NCBI RefSeq assembly: GCF_016900655.1
Contig: NZ_JACJKH010000014.1
Coordinates: 31,539-95,538, forward strand
Reading direction: 5' to 3'
DNA length: 64,000 nucleotides
DNA from: Drancourtella massiliensis
GTDB lineage: Bacteria; Bacillota; Clostridia; Lachnospirales; Lachnospiraceae
Both the position numbers and the translations under genes were made by a program. Below are positions 1 to 8,955 of this stretch, piece after piece. The notes below the pieces were generated by a model. The model saw only the letters and a list, made by a program, of their open reading frames with translations. It ran no database searches and was not told the origin of the DNA. Numbering within the stretch: position 1 is the stretch's first letter; every line of letters begins with the position of its first letter.

Positions 1-438
1 AATCCGGACTGGTTTTACGAAGACGGGAAAGAATTTCTGGAAGTGTGTGTAAAGGAAGAAGAGAACGCCGGATTTGCAGTCATTGCAAGGACTAAGCAGG
101 AGGGAATTCCTGCAGGATGTTTTCTTGTGGAGATCCCGGGGGATGTCCCGTACAACCTTGGCAATGATCTGGGATTTTCAAAAGAACAGCTGCTTTTGTC
201 GGCGCATATGGATACGGCAGCTGTGGATCCTCTTTACCGCGGGCATCATCTGCAGGACAGGATGATGGAAGTCTGCGAAGAGGAAATGAAGAAACGGGGC
301 ATGCGTTATCTGCTGGCGACCGTTCATCCGGACAACCCGTACAGCCTTTCCAATGTGCAGAAGCGGGGTTACGGAATCCGGGCGACGAAAGAAAAATACG
401 GCAGATCGCTTCGCCATATTCTTTGTAAGGAAATATAA
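1..438 (+). CDS. GNAT-family N-acetyltransferase, 5' end missing
   Basis: The reading frame is open from the first base of the window to TAA at 436-438, so only the C-terminal about 145 residues are present. The segment with LYRGHHLQDRMMEVCEEE fits the acetyl-CoA pyrophosphate loop of GNAT enzymes (R/Q-x-x-G-x-G/A followed by a long helix), and LLATVHPDNPYSLSNVQKRGY is the usual late GNAT segment with Asn and a final aromatic. Substrate cannot be told. A strong terminator starts at its stop codon. Family assignment is fairly sure; specificity is unknown. Confidence 0.7.
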   Translation, partial: NPDWFYEDGKEFLEVCVKEEENAGFAVIARTKQEGIPAGCFLVEIPGDVPYNLGNDLGFSKEQLLLSAHMDTAAVDPLYRGHHLQDRMMEVCEEEMKKRGMRYLLATVHPDNPYSLSNVQKRGYGIRATKEKYGRSLRHILCKEI

Positions 439-472
439 GCCATGGGACAGACAGCTCCCATGGCTTTATTTT
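437..472. terminator. Bidirectional intrinsic terminator between acetyltransferase and lysR
   Basis: Perfect 11-bp stem AAGCCATGGGA / TCCCATGGCTT with an 8-nt loop, flanked by a T-rich tract on the plus strand and an A-rich stretch on the other side. It sits between two convergent genes and can serve both. Confidence 0.8.
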
Positions 473-1362
473 CATGAGAGGAAATCCTCTTTCACACTCC
501 TTTTTGCGATAGAGATAAATTTTTTCAAGGGTGGGTTATCCACTCCTTTTTTATAGAAAATTCCGTAGGATAAAGGATCCGTGCCGGCGAGAGGAATGTA
601 GCACAGCTGTTCATCCGGGAATCGGGACTGCGGAAGGATGCAGTATCCATATCCGGTACGGACCAGTGTCAGAGCTGCCTGATAATTATCACAGAAGTAA
701 ACCGATTCGGGCGGCAGATAACCGGTGATGCGGTTCTGATATTCCAAGGCGCCGGCAGGAAGCGCATAGGAGTTGCAGAAAACAAGGCGTTCTGAAAGAA
801 GATCCTGTTCGTAAACTTCCTTTTTTCCGGCATAGGCATGACCGCGCGGAAATACGCAGCAAAGCGGGATATGGAGCAGTTCATCGTAAACGACGTTTCC
901 TTTTAAAGGGATGTCGCTTTGGAATCCGATCAGAAGATCAAGCTCTCCCTGATAAAACAGATTCAGAAGCGAGCGGTGTGAGATGATTCTCAGAAACGGA
1001 TGAAACGCAGGCATCTCCTTTAAGCAGGAATCGAGAATGCCGTTTAGAAAATCAAGGTGGGCCTCGCTTCCACACCCGATGGAGACCACCTGCATGGCAG
1101 CAGCGGTGTGGTGCTGAATTTTGGCGGTAGCGTATTTCAGTCGTTCTATGATCTGCTTTGCATCGTCAAGAAAGCTGATTCCGGCAGGGGTGAGGCGGAC
1201 AGTCCTTGTGGTCCGGTGCAGCAGTTTGGTATCCAGTTCCTCTTCCAGAGCATGAATCTGGCGGGAGACTGCGGACTGGGTAATATTGAGAGATTCAGCG
1301 GCTCTTGCAAAGTTCAGGTTTTCCGCCACCTGGACAAATGTTTTCAGCTGTTGTGTATTCAT
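472..1362 (-). CDS. LysR-family transcriptional regulator
   Basis: A 296-residue protein of normal LysR length. The N-terminus (MNTQQLKTFVQVAENLNFAR, then SLNITQSAVSRQIHALE) is the classic LysR winged helix-turn-helix; the remainder is the periplasmic-binding-protein-like effector domain (residues about 90-290). AGGAA lies 8 nt before the ATG. It is divergent from the ABC exporter genes starting at 1540 with 177 nt between, so that exporter is the natural candidate target, as LysR regulators often control the divergent neighbour; this is inference. The ligand is not predictable. Confidence 0.9.
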   Translation of the reverse strand: MNTQQLKTFVQVAENLNFARAAESLNITQSAVSRQIHALEEELDTKLLHRTTRTVRLTPAGISFLDDAKQIIERLKYATAKIQHHTAAAMQVVSIGCGSEAHLDFLNGILDSCLKEMPAFHPFLRIISHRSLLNLFYQGELDLLIGFQSDIPLKGNVVYDELLHIPLCCVFPRGHAYAGKKEVYEQDLLSERLVFCNSYALPAGALEYQNRITGYLPPESVYFCDNYQAALTLVRTGYGYCILPQSRFPDEQLCYIPLAGTDPLSYGIFYKKGVDNPPLKKFISIAKRSVKEDFLS

Positions 1363-1539
1363 GGTTCCGTTCCTTTCTATTATTGCGTTTGTAGCATTAA
1401 TGATACCATTTTTTCATTTTTCATTCAAGGAAATTTGTGATTTAATAAATAGGAGACAGTTCGGAAGCTGACAAAAAGCATCCGGTACTGGAAAAATTAA
1501 AAATAAGGTAAAAGAGTAAATGGACAGGAGGTTTTTACA

Positions 1540-3279
1540 GTGAGAAAAGTATTACAACAGCTGGGAAAGTATAAACGGGATACCTTTCTGTGTATTGGAC
1601 TGACCGCTCTCGAAGTAATTATGGAAATACTCATGCCCTTTGTTACGGCCATTATTATTGACAGAGGACTGGAGCAGTCGAATCTTTCCGTCGTATATCG
1701 TTATGGTGCCCTGATGATTGTCATGGCATTTCTGAGCCTGATCTTTGGAGCGATGGCAGGAAAAAATGCTGCAAGCGCCGCATCCGGTCTGTCCGCAAAT
1801 CTGCGGGAGGCAATCTATGCCAATATTCAGACCTTTTCCTTTTCCAATATTGACAAATTCAGTGTGCCTGGACTTGTTACACGTATGACAACGGATATTA
1901 CCAACGTGCAGAATGCCTACATGATGGTGATCCGCGTGGCAGTCCGGGCACCGTTAAACCTGATTTTCAGTTTTACCATGTGTATGATTATTAACCGGAG
2001 ACTCAGCGGCATGTTCCTGATTGCGGTTGTGTTCCTTGTGGTTGTAATTGGATCGATCATGGTCATCACTCTGAAAATTTTCCGTCAGGTTTTCCGCCGG
2101 TATGATGATTTGAACGCGAGTGTACAGGAGAATGTCACTGCAATCCGTGTGGTAAAAGCATTTGTACGTGAAGACTATGAAAATAAAAAATTTGCAAAAG
2201 CATCCAGGATTCTCTACGATCTATCCGTTAAGGCAGAAGGACTTCTGGCATTCAATAACCCGGCCATGATGGTTGCGGTTTACTTCTGCATTATTTCCGT
2301 CTCCTGGTTCGGCGCGCAGTTTATTGTGGAAGGATCACTGACAACAGGAGATCTGACCAGCCTGTTCAGTTATATCATGTCGCTTCTGATGAGCCTGATG
2401 ATGCTGTCCATGGTAGTGGTTATGATCAGTATGTCCATGGCAAGTATCCGCCGTATCAGTGAAGTGCTCGATGAAAAGCCGGACCTGACAGATCCGGAGA
2501 ATCCGGTGATGAAAGTTGAGGACGGCCGGATTGATTTTAACCATGTGAACTTTTCCTATAAACATGGAAGCGGTAAAAATGCTCTTTCTGATATTGATCT
2601 TCACATTAAAAGCGGTGAGACAGTTGGTGTAATCGGAGGAACCGGTTCCGGGAAAAGCAGCCTTGTCAATCTGATCTGCCGGCTCTATGACGTGGATGAA
2701 GGCTCTGTCTGTGTAGGCGGCGTGGATGTCCGAAAATATGATACCGAAGTGCTTCGGAATCAGGTTTCCGTTGTGCTTCAGAAAAATACCCTGTTCTCGG
2801 GAACGATTCTGGATAACCTAAGATGGGGAAATCCGGATGCCACAGAGGAAGAGTGTATTGAGGCATGCAAAGCAGCGTGCGCGGATGAATTTATTGACCG
2901 GATGCCGGGAGGATATGAAACCCGGATCGAGCGGGGAGGAGCCAACGTTTCCGGAGGACAGAAGCAGCGTCTGTGTATTGCGCGTGCACTTTTGAAAAAA
3001 CCGAAAGTACTGATCCTTGATGATTCTACCAGCGCGGTAGATACGGCGACCGATGCAAACATCCGGGCAGCCTTTGCAAAGAAGATTCCGGGAACAACAA
3101 AGATTATTATTGCACAGCGTGTTTCCAGTGTGGAGTCCGCAGACAGGATTCTTGTTCTGGATGAAGGAAAGATCGATGCGTTCGATACACATGAAAACCT
3201 GCTGAAACACAATGCAATTTATCAGGAAATTTACAACTCGCAGCTGGAAGGCAGCGGCGACTTTGACCAGCCGGCATAA
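1540..3279 (+). CDS. ABC exporter half-transporter (multidrug/lipid type), first subunit
   Basis: A 579-residue half-transporter: six membrane segments in residues 1-310, then a nucleotide-binding domain. Walker A is GGTGSGKSS, the signature NVSGGQKQRLCIARAL, and Walker B VLILDDSTSAVD. The Walker B ends in Asp-Asp rather than the usual Asp-Glu, so the catalytic glutamate is replaced; that is typical of the degenerate site partner in heterodimeric exporters of the YheI/BmrC and TmrAB kind. GTG start with ACAGGAGG 9 nt upstream. It is followed after 22 nt by the second subunit. Substrate unknown; multidrug-like. Confidence 0.9.
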   Translation: MRKVLQQLGKYKRDTFLCIGLTALEVIMEILMPFVTAIIIDRGLEQSNLSVVYRYGALMIVMAFLSLIFGAMAGKNAASAASGLSANLREAIYANIQTFSFSNIDKFSVPGLVTRMTTDITNVQNAYMMVIRVAVRAPLNLIFSFTMCMIINRRLSGMFLIAVVFLVVVIGSIMVITLKIFRQVFRRYDDLNASVQENVTAIRVVKAFVREDYENKKFAKASRILYDLSVKAEGLLAFNNPAMMVAVYFCIISVSWFGAQFIVEGSLTTGDLTSLFSYIMSLLMSLMMLSMVVVMISMSMASIRRISEVLDEKPDLTDPENPVMKVEDGRIDFNHVNFSYKHGSGKNALSDIDLHIKSGETVGVIGGTGSGKSSLVNLICRLYDVDEGSVCVGGVDVRKYDTEVLRNQVSVVLQKNTLFSGTILDNLRWGNPDATEEECIEACKAACADEFIDRMPGGYETRIERGGANVSGGQKQRLCIARALLKKPKVLILDDSTSAVDTATDANIRAAFAKKIPGTTKIIIAQRVSSVESADRILVLDEGKIDAFDTHENLLKHNAIYQEIYNSQLEGSGDFDQPA

Positions 3280-3301
3280 TCAGAAAGGAGGAAACAGTGT
3301 T

Positions 3302-5200
3302 ATGAGCGAAAAGATCAATGAAAAACCATCAGGATCCAGAGTAAATACAGCCGTCAGGCTGATCAACAGGGTCATTCGATATATGCTTCATTATTACAAA
3401 ATTCCGTTTTTGATTGTAGTTATCTGCATTTTGATTACTGCCATCGCAACTGTTGTAGGGGCGACATTCCCCCAGACGTTGATTGATGATCACATTACAC
3501 CAATGCTCGAAAGCGGCTCCAGGGATTTCAGCAGTCTGGCTTCAGACCTGATTCGTCTGGTATGCATAATGGCAACGGGAGTTATCACGGCATTTACCTA
3601 TAACAGGATCATGGTCAATGTCAGCCAGGGAACGATGCGGCATTTAAGAGATGATCTGTTCCGCAGGATGGAGTCTCTGCCGATCAAATATTTCGACACC
3701 CATGCACATGGCGATATCATGTCGGTCTATACCAATGACGTGGATACATTGAGACAGCTTTTAAGCCAGAGTATTCCGCAGATTATCAACTCCGTGATAT
3801 CCATGATTGCAACATTGATTACAATGATTATTTTAAATCCGGCGCTTACCGTTATTTCCATCTTGACAGCATGTATCATGCTGCTTGTAACAGCCAACTT
3901 TTCCAAACTGTCCGGAAAATATTATGTCCGCCAGCAGATCGATCTTGGTGCAGTGGATGGATTCATCGAAGAAATGCTGGACGGGCAGAAGGTTGTGAAG
4001 GTGTTCTGCCATGAACAGGAAGCGATGGCGGATTTTCACAAAGTCAATGAACGGCTTCGTGACAGTACAAACAAGGCGAACCGTTATGCCAACCTGCTCA
4101 TGCCGATTAACGCCAATATCGGGTGGATCAGCTATGCGCTGGTGGCTATTGTAGGAGCAATCCTCGGGATCAACGGGCTGGCAGGAGTTACCATCGGTAC
4201 TGTTGTTACCTTTGTGGGACTGAACCGAAGCTTTACCAACCCGATTACCCAGGTAAGCCAGCAGATCAACTTCGTGGTCAATGCGGCAGCCGGAGCACAG
4301 CGTGTCTTTGAACTGATGGATCAGGAGCCGGAGAAGGACGAAGGATATGTGGAACTGGTCAATGCCGAAGAGGATGAGAACGGCAATCTGATTGAATCCC
4401 CGGTGCGGACCAATATCTGGGCGTGGAAACATCCGCATAAGGCGGAGGGCACCATTACATACCGCAGACTGGAAGGCGGCGTTGTATTGGATGATGTCGA
4501 TTTCGGATATAACGAAGACAAGATTGTCCTGCACAATATCAGTCTCTATGCAAAACCGGGACAGAAGATTGCGTTTGTCGGCGCGACGGGTGCAGGAAAA
4601 ACGACGATTACAAACCTGATCAACCGGTTCTACGATATTGCGGACGGGAAAATCCGGTATGATGACATCAATATTAACAAAATCAAAAAGCAGGATCTGA
4701 GAAGATCTCTTGGTATGGTCCTTCAGGATACCCATTTGTTTACCGGTACGGTAATGGAAAATATCCGGTACGGAAAACTTGACGCCACGGACGAAGAATG
4801 TATCAAGGCGGCAGAACTTGCGAATGCGGACGGATTTATCCGGCGGCTGCCTGACGGCTATAATACCATGCTGACGGGAGACGGATCCAACTTAAGCCAG
4901 GGACAGCGGCAGCTTCTCGCTATTGCCCGGGCGGCAGTTGCGGATCCGCCGGCACTGATTCTTGATGAGGCGACTTCATCTATCGATACCCGTACCGAGA
5001 AACTCGTACAGGCCGGAATGGATGCCCTCATGAAAGGACGGACCACCTTTGTCATTGCCCACCGCCTGTCTACAGTCAAGAATTCAGACTGCATTATGGT
5101 TATGGAACAGGGGCGTATCATTGAACGAGGCACCCACGATGACCTTATCGAGGCAAAAGGAAAATATTATCAACTCTATACAGGAAACTTTGCTTCCTAG
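3302..5200 (+). CDS. ABC exporter half-transporter, second subunit
   Basis: 632 residues from the ATG chosen because AGGAGG lies 10 nt ahead of it; the frame stays open further upstream but without a ribosome site. Six membrane segments lie in about residues 25-350. The ATPase domain has Walker A GATGAGKTT, signature NLSQGQRQLLAIARA and Walker B LILDEATSSID with the catalytic Glu. A roughly 60-residue insertion between the membrane and ATPase parts (rich in Glu/Asn) is larger than usual, as seen in the YheH/BmrD type. It pairs with the upstream subunit that lacks the catalytic Glu, so a heterodimeric exporter is expected. A terminator closes the operon. Confidence 0.9.
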   Translation: MSEKINEKPSGSRVNTAVRLINRVIRYMLHYYKIPFLIVVICILITAIATVVGATFPQTLIDDHITPMLESGSRDFSSLASDLIRLVCIMATGVITAFTYNRIMVNVSQGTMRHLRDDLFRRMESLPIKYFDTHAHGDIMSVYTNDVDTLRQLLSQSIPQIINSVISMIATLITMIILNPALTVISILTACIMLLVTANFSKLSGKYYVRQQIDLGAVDGFIEEMLDGQKVVKVFCHEQEAMADFHKVNERLRDSTNKANRYANLLMPINANIGWISYALVAIVGAILGINGLAGVTIGTVVTFVGLNRSFTNPITQVSQQINFVVNAAAGAQRVFELMDQEPEKDEGYVELVNAEEDENGNLIESPVRTNIWAWKHPHKAEGTITYRRLEGGVVLDDVDFGYNEDKIVLHNISLYAKPGQKIAFVGATGAGKTTITNLINRFYDIADGKIRYDDININKIKKQDLRRSLGMVLQDTHLFTGTVMENIRYGKLDATDEECIKAAELANADGFIRRLPDGYNTMLTGDGSNLSQGQRQLLAIARAAVADPPALILDEATSSIDTRTEKLVQAGMDALMKGRTTFVIAHRLSTVKNSDCIMVMEQGRIIERGTHDDLIEAKGKYYQLYTGNFAS

Positions 5201-5220
5201 AGACACATCTCTTTTCAGAC

Positions 5221-5266
5221 AAAGCTCCGCCCGGCGGGATTCCTTCTCCCGCAGGCGGAGCTTTTG
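5221..5266 (+). terminator. Intrinsic terminator after ABC exporter operon
   Basis: Stem AAAGCTCCGCC / GGCGGAGCTTTT with an inner CGGCGGGA/TCCCGC arm and a T run, starting 20 nt after the exporter stop codon. Confidence 0.8.
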
Positions 5267-5280
5267 TGTGTGAGAAATGA

Positions 5281-5309
5281 TTGCCTGGGATGAAAGATTG
5301 GATTACAAT
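5281..5309 (+). promoter_or_regulatory. Sigma-A-type promoter for the aldo/keto reductase
   Basis: TTGCCT, 17 nt, TACAAT; the start codon follows 36 nt after the -10 box. Position right after a terminator supports a new transcript here. Confidence 0.5.
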
Positions 5310-5344
5310 AAAAGGAGAAGAAAAAAGAAAGCGGTGAAGACAAC

Positions 5345-6457
5345 ATGAGCAACAGATTTGAAAATGTAAAAAAGAATTTTGGATTCGGATGCATGCGCCT
5401 TCCAATGAACGGCGAAGAAGTAGATCAGCAGGAATTTACCAGGATGGTAGACACCTTCCTGGAGGCCGGATTCAATTATTTTGACACGGCCAGAGGCTAC
5501 TTAAAAGGAAAAAGCGAGACAGCCATCCGGGAATGCCTTGTAAAACGGTACCCAAGAGAAAGCTTTATTTTGACAGACAAACTGACAGAACCATACTTCG
5601 AGACAGAAGAAGATATCCGCCCATTCTTTGAAAGCCAGCTGGAAGCGTGCGGCGTGTCCTACTTCGATTTCTACCTGATGCACGCACAGAACGCAGAAAA
5701 TTATAAAAAATTCCAGAAATGCCACGCCTATGAAACAGCTCAGAGATTAAAAGAAGAAGGAAAAGTCCGCCACGTCGGAATCTCCTTCCACGACAGCGCC
5801 GAAGTACTGGATCGCATTCTCACAGATCACCCGGAGCTGGAAGTCGTACAGCTCCAGTTCAACTATGCAGACTATCTTGATGAAGAAGTACAGAGCAAAG
5901 CCTGCTATGACGTCTGCCGGAAACACGGAAAGCCGGTCATCGTCATGGAACCGGTCAAAGGAGGAAAACTCATCCGCCTGCCGAAAAAAGCACAGGACAC
6001 ACTCGACGCACTCCACGGCGGAACAAACGCAAGCTACGCCATCCGCTTCGCTGCAAGCTTTGACAATGTCATGATGGTACTCTCCGGCATGAGCGACATG
6101 GAACAGATGAACGATAACTTAAGCTTCATGACCCGGTTTCAGCCACTCACACCCGAAGAACAGGACGCAGTCAAAACGGCAGCAGAGATCTTCAACGCAC
6201 AGAAAATGATCTCCTGCACCACATGCCGGTACTGCACCGACGGATGCCCAAAACAGATCCCGATCCCGGAAATCTTCAACTGCGTCAACGACAAAATTCA
6301 GTACGAAAACGAAAAAAGCAAAGAAGACTACCAGACCATCACAAAAGAAAAAGGAAAAGCATCCGCCTGCATCCAGTGCGGCAAATGCGAAAAAGCCTGC
6401 CCACAACACCTCCAGATCCGCCAACTCCTCAAAGACGCAGCCCAGATGTTTGAATAA
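5345..6457 (+). CDS. Aldo/keto reductase with C-terminal 4Fe-4S ferredoxin domain
   Basis: 370 residues. Residues 1-285 form an aldo/keto reductase barrel: GFGCMRLP at the first strand, FDTARGY with the catalytic Asp and Tyr, the Lys in ILTDKL, and HAQN where the catalytic His stands. Residues about 290-370 carry two cysteine clusters, CTTCRYCTDGCP and CIQCGKCEKACP, fitting two 4Fe-4S clusters. This fused form is common in anaerobic Clostridia and is thought to reduce small carbonyls using ferredoxin-linked electrons, but the substrate is unknown. A promoter-like sequence lies just upstream. A repeat array begins at its stop codon and supplies a terminator. Confidence 0.9.
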   Translation: MSNRFENVKKNFGFGCMRLPMNGEEVDQQEFTRMVDTFLEAGFNYFDTARGYLKGKSETAIRECLVKRYPRESFILTDKLTEPYFETEEDIRPFFESQLEACGVSYFDFYLMHAQNAENYKKFQKCHAYETAQRLKEEGKVRHVGISFHDSAEVLDRILTDHPELEVVQLQFNYADYLDEEVQSKACYDVCRKHGKPVIVMEPVKGGKLIRLPKKAQDTLDALHGGTNASYAIRFAASFDNVMMVLSGMSDMEQMNDNLSFMTRFQPLTPEEQDAVKTAAEIFNAQKMISCTTCRYCTDGCPKQIPIPEIFNCVNDKIQYENEKSKEDYQTITKEKGKASACIQCGKCEKACPQHLQIRQLLKDAAQMFE

Positions 6458-6705
6458 TTTTGGGGACGTGTTCCGATTCACCGGAACACGTCCCCAAAAT
6501 ACAAAAAATGCCTTCCAGCCCAGTAAAATCAAGGGCTAGAGGGCTTTTTCTTAAAATTTTCATTGGGGACAGGTTCTGAAACGCCGGAACACGTCCCCAA
6601 AACGCAAAAAACACCCGCCAGCCCAGTAAAATCAAGGGCTGGCGGGCATTTTCATGAAAAATTCATTGGGGACAGGTTCCGAAGCATCGGAACACGTCCC
6701 CGATG
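6457..6705. repeat. Tandem array of GGGGACG...CGTCCCC palindromes (REP/MITE-like)
   Basis: Three copies of a palindrome with arms like GGGGACGTGTTCCG / CGGAACACGTCCCC start near 6462, 6564 and 6668 (period 102-104). Copy 1 has a perfect 19-bp stem (6457-6475 with 6482-6500). Between them are two copies of a second hairpin with arms CCAGCCC / GGGCT(GG) around the fixed loop AGTAAAATCAA and a T run. The third copy runs into the 3' end of the minus-strand HAD gene. The same family recurs at 55489. Such palindromes resemble REP/RAYT-mobilised elements; no transposase is in the window. Confidence 0.8.
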
Positions 6706-7493
6706 ACGTAGAGGATACCGTCGTCGTCGTTTGAGAGTGTGATGAAGTCGGCGGCTTCTTTGACGGCGGGCTGTGCGTTTGCCATGGCAACGCCGAGTCC
6801 TGCGGACTGGATCATGGTGATGTCGTTGTAGCCGTCTCCGCAGCAAATCATCTGGTCGGTGGTCAGTCCGATGCTTGCGAGGAGTTTCGCAAGGGAGTGT
6901 GCCTTATCGATGTTCTGCGGCATGATTTCGAGGAAGAACGGGTCGGAGCAGTAGATGTTGAGCAGTCCGTGAAAGTGCGGGATGAGCTTGTCTTTTACAC
7001 GGGCGATTTCATCTGGTTCTCCTGTGATGAGGAATTTGTTGTTGTCTGCCTCGATATGTTCGGTAAATGGTTCGATATGGCGGACCGGGAGCCCGTTGAT
7101 CCGGGATTCCAGTTCGGTGTACTGGTTCGTGTGGAGCCCGGACAGTATGGCCTTCTCGGAATATCCTACAATGTCGACATCAAAGTGTCTGACGATTTCA
7201 AACAGAGGTGCAGCAATGTTTTTTGGAAGGTGTCTGTTGTAGATGATCTCCCGGCTCCGGCAGTCGGTGATGCGTCCGCCGTTGAAGGAGAGAATGTAGC
7301 TTCCAAAGCGTTCCAGCTGCAGTTCTTTTGCAAGGGGAAGGACGCCGGTTGTTGGGCGTCCGCTTGCAAGGACTACTTTGATTCCGTTTTCCTGTATCCG
7401 GATCAATGCCTTTTTGGTCTGAGGTGTGATCTCCTTTTTGGAATTGGTCAATGTGCCGTCAAGATCCAGGGCGAGGATCTGGTAATCCATCAT
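6663..7493 (-). CDS. Cof-type HAD-superfamily phosphatase
   Basis: 276 residues. Motif I is LALDLDGTL with both catalytic Asp, motif II is the Ser-containing LASGRPTTG, and motif III/IV is the Lys region plus CCGDGYNDITMI, all diagnostic of the Cof/YidA branch, which dephosphorylates sugar phosphates, flavin mononucleotide or pyridoxal phosphate. The last dozen codons (GDVFRCFGTCPQ) are read out of a GGGGACG palindrome, so the natural C-terminus has been replaced by repeat sequence; the catalytic core is intact. Its ATG overlaps the murF stop (ATGA), so it is the last gene of the pncB-ddl-murF operon. Confidence 0.9.
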   Translation of the reverse strand: MMDYQILALDLDGTLTNSKKEITPQTKKALIRIQENGIKVVLASGRPTTGVLPLAKELQLERFGSYILSFNGGRITDCRSREIIYNRHLPKNIAAPLFEIVRHFDVDIVGYSEKAILSGLHTNQYTELESRINGLPVRHIEPFTEHIEADNNKFLITGEPDEIARVKDKLIPHFHGLLNIYCSDPFFLEIMPQNIDKAHSLAKLLASIGLTTDQMICCGDGYNDITMIQSAGLGVAMANAQPAVKEAADFITLSNDDDGILYVIGDVFRCFGTCPQ

Positions 7494-8932
7494 AATGTTT
7501 CTCCTTTTTCCGTGCTGTTGCCTGTGTGGCAGTATCCATTACAGCCGAATTCTTTTAATGTTTCCACAATCTGAGAGAATTTCATGGAATTGGAAGCTTT
7601 TACAAGGACGGTATCCCCCTTTTGAAATAAAGAAGAGACGTCGTTTAAAAAGCGTTCTTTGTCCGGATAGTAGAGTACGGTATTGCCGGAGGCAATATTT
7701 TTGGCACCTTGATACATGTGTTCGGCCAGAGGTCCGATGCAGATGATCTGGTCGATGCCTTTGCGGGCAGCGTATTCTCCGGTTTCAAAATGAAGGCGGT
7801 CTTCGTCTTTGCCTAATTCTTTCATGTCCCCCATAACCGCGGTGCGGCGTCCCAAAGCCATGGCGAGGACATCGAGGGATGCCCGCATGGATGCCGGATT
7901 GGCATTGTAGCAGTCATCCAGAATGGTCAGAGTATCGGTCTCAATCTGGTGATTCCGTCCGGATACCGGCTGGAGAGCCCGGATACCGGATTCGATTTCC
8001 TCGGCTGAGAGTCCGAAGAGACGGCCGATGTAAGCTCCTGCGAGAGCGTTGTAGACCATGTGTTTTCCTGGAATCGGGATGTCGGCCTGAATCGTTGCCT
8101 CCGGGGAATCGCCGCATGCCGGAAGCTGGATTGTGCAGAGTGTTCCCTTGAGTCCTCTGTTTTCAATGTGGGATGCGAAAACCGGAGCGGCAGAATCGAT
8201 GCCGAAAAATACCGGTTTCTGCCCGCGCACATCAGAGACCGTGCGCAGCATATCATCATCTCCATTTAAAACAACACAGAACTCATCCTGCAGGTGATCG
8301 AACATTTCAGTCTTGGCTTTGAGGATTCCCTCACGGGAACCGAGACTTTCCAGATGTGCGTATCCGATATTGGTGATGACACAGACATCCGGCCTTGCAA
8401 TATCCGCCAGACGGTGCATTTCTCCGAAATGGTCGATTCCCATTTCGAGAACCGCGATTTCATCTTCTTCGGTCAGCCGGAAAATGGTCAGCGGAAGACC
8501 GATCTCATTATTATAATTTCCTTCTGTTTTCAGTACGTGATATTTCTGCGCCAGAACAGAGGCGATCAGCTCTTTGGTGCTGGTCTTGCCGACGCTTCCC
8601 GTAATGCCGATCACTTTCAGATTCAGCCGGCTGCGGTAATAGCGGGCCAGATCTTTGAGCGCCTGTTCGGTGGACTCTACAACAATATACGGGTACGGGA
8701 CGTCTCCCAGGGAATGTTCGGATAAGGAGCACAGTGCTCCTTTCTCCATAACCTGTTCTATAAAATCATGTCCGTCTACGCGCGCACCTTTGATTGGAAC
8801 GAAGAGAAATCCTTCTTCAATCTTGCGGCTGTCAATCGCCACGCCGGTAATCTCCCGGCTGAGAAGCTCTTCCGGTCCGTAGCAGGTGCCGCCGCAGGCG
8901 GAGGCAATAGCTGCCAGTGATAATCCTTTCAT
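7490..8932 (-). CDS. murF: UDP-N-acetylmuramoyl-tripeptide--D-alanyl-D-alanine ligase
   Basis: 480 residues. This cytoplasmic ligase adds D-Ala-D-Ala to the UDP-MurNAc tripeptide, the last soluble step of peptidoglycan precursor synthesis. The Mur-ligase P-loop is GITGSVGKTSTKELI near residue 110; NYNNEIGLPLT is the conserved segment after it; DDCYNANPASM is the MurF-type substrate motif in the C-terminal half. AGGAG stands 8 nt before the ATG. It lies 23 nt after ddl, which makes its D-Ala-D-Ala substrate, so the operon pairs the two consecutive steps. Confidence 0.96.
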   Translation of the reverse strand: MKGLSLAAIASACGGTCYGPEELLSREITGVAIDSRKIEEGFLFVPIKGARVDGHDFIEQVMEKGALCSLSEHSLGDVPYPYIVVESTEQALKDLARYYRSRLNLKVIGITGSVGKTSTKELIASVLAQKYHVLKTEGNYNNEIGLPLTIFRLTEEDEIAVLEMGIDHFGEMHRLADIARPDVCVITNIGYAHLESLGSREGILKAKTEMFDHLQDEFCVVLNGDDDMLRTVSDVRGQKPVFFGIDSAAPVFASHIENRGLKGTLCTIQLPACGDSPEATIQADIPIPGKHMVYNALAGAYIGRLFGLSAEEIESGIRALQPVSGRNHQIETDTLTILDDCYNANPASMRASLDVLAMALGRRTAVMGDMKELGKDEDRLHFETGEYAARKGIDQIICIGPLAEHMYQGAKNIASGNTVLYYPDKERFLNDVSSLFQKGDTVLVKASNSMKFSQIVETLKEFGCNGYCHTGNSTEKGETL

Positions 8933-8955
8933 ATGTGTTCTCCTGTCTTTGGTAA

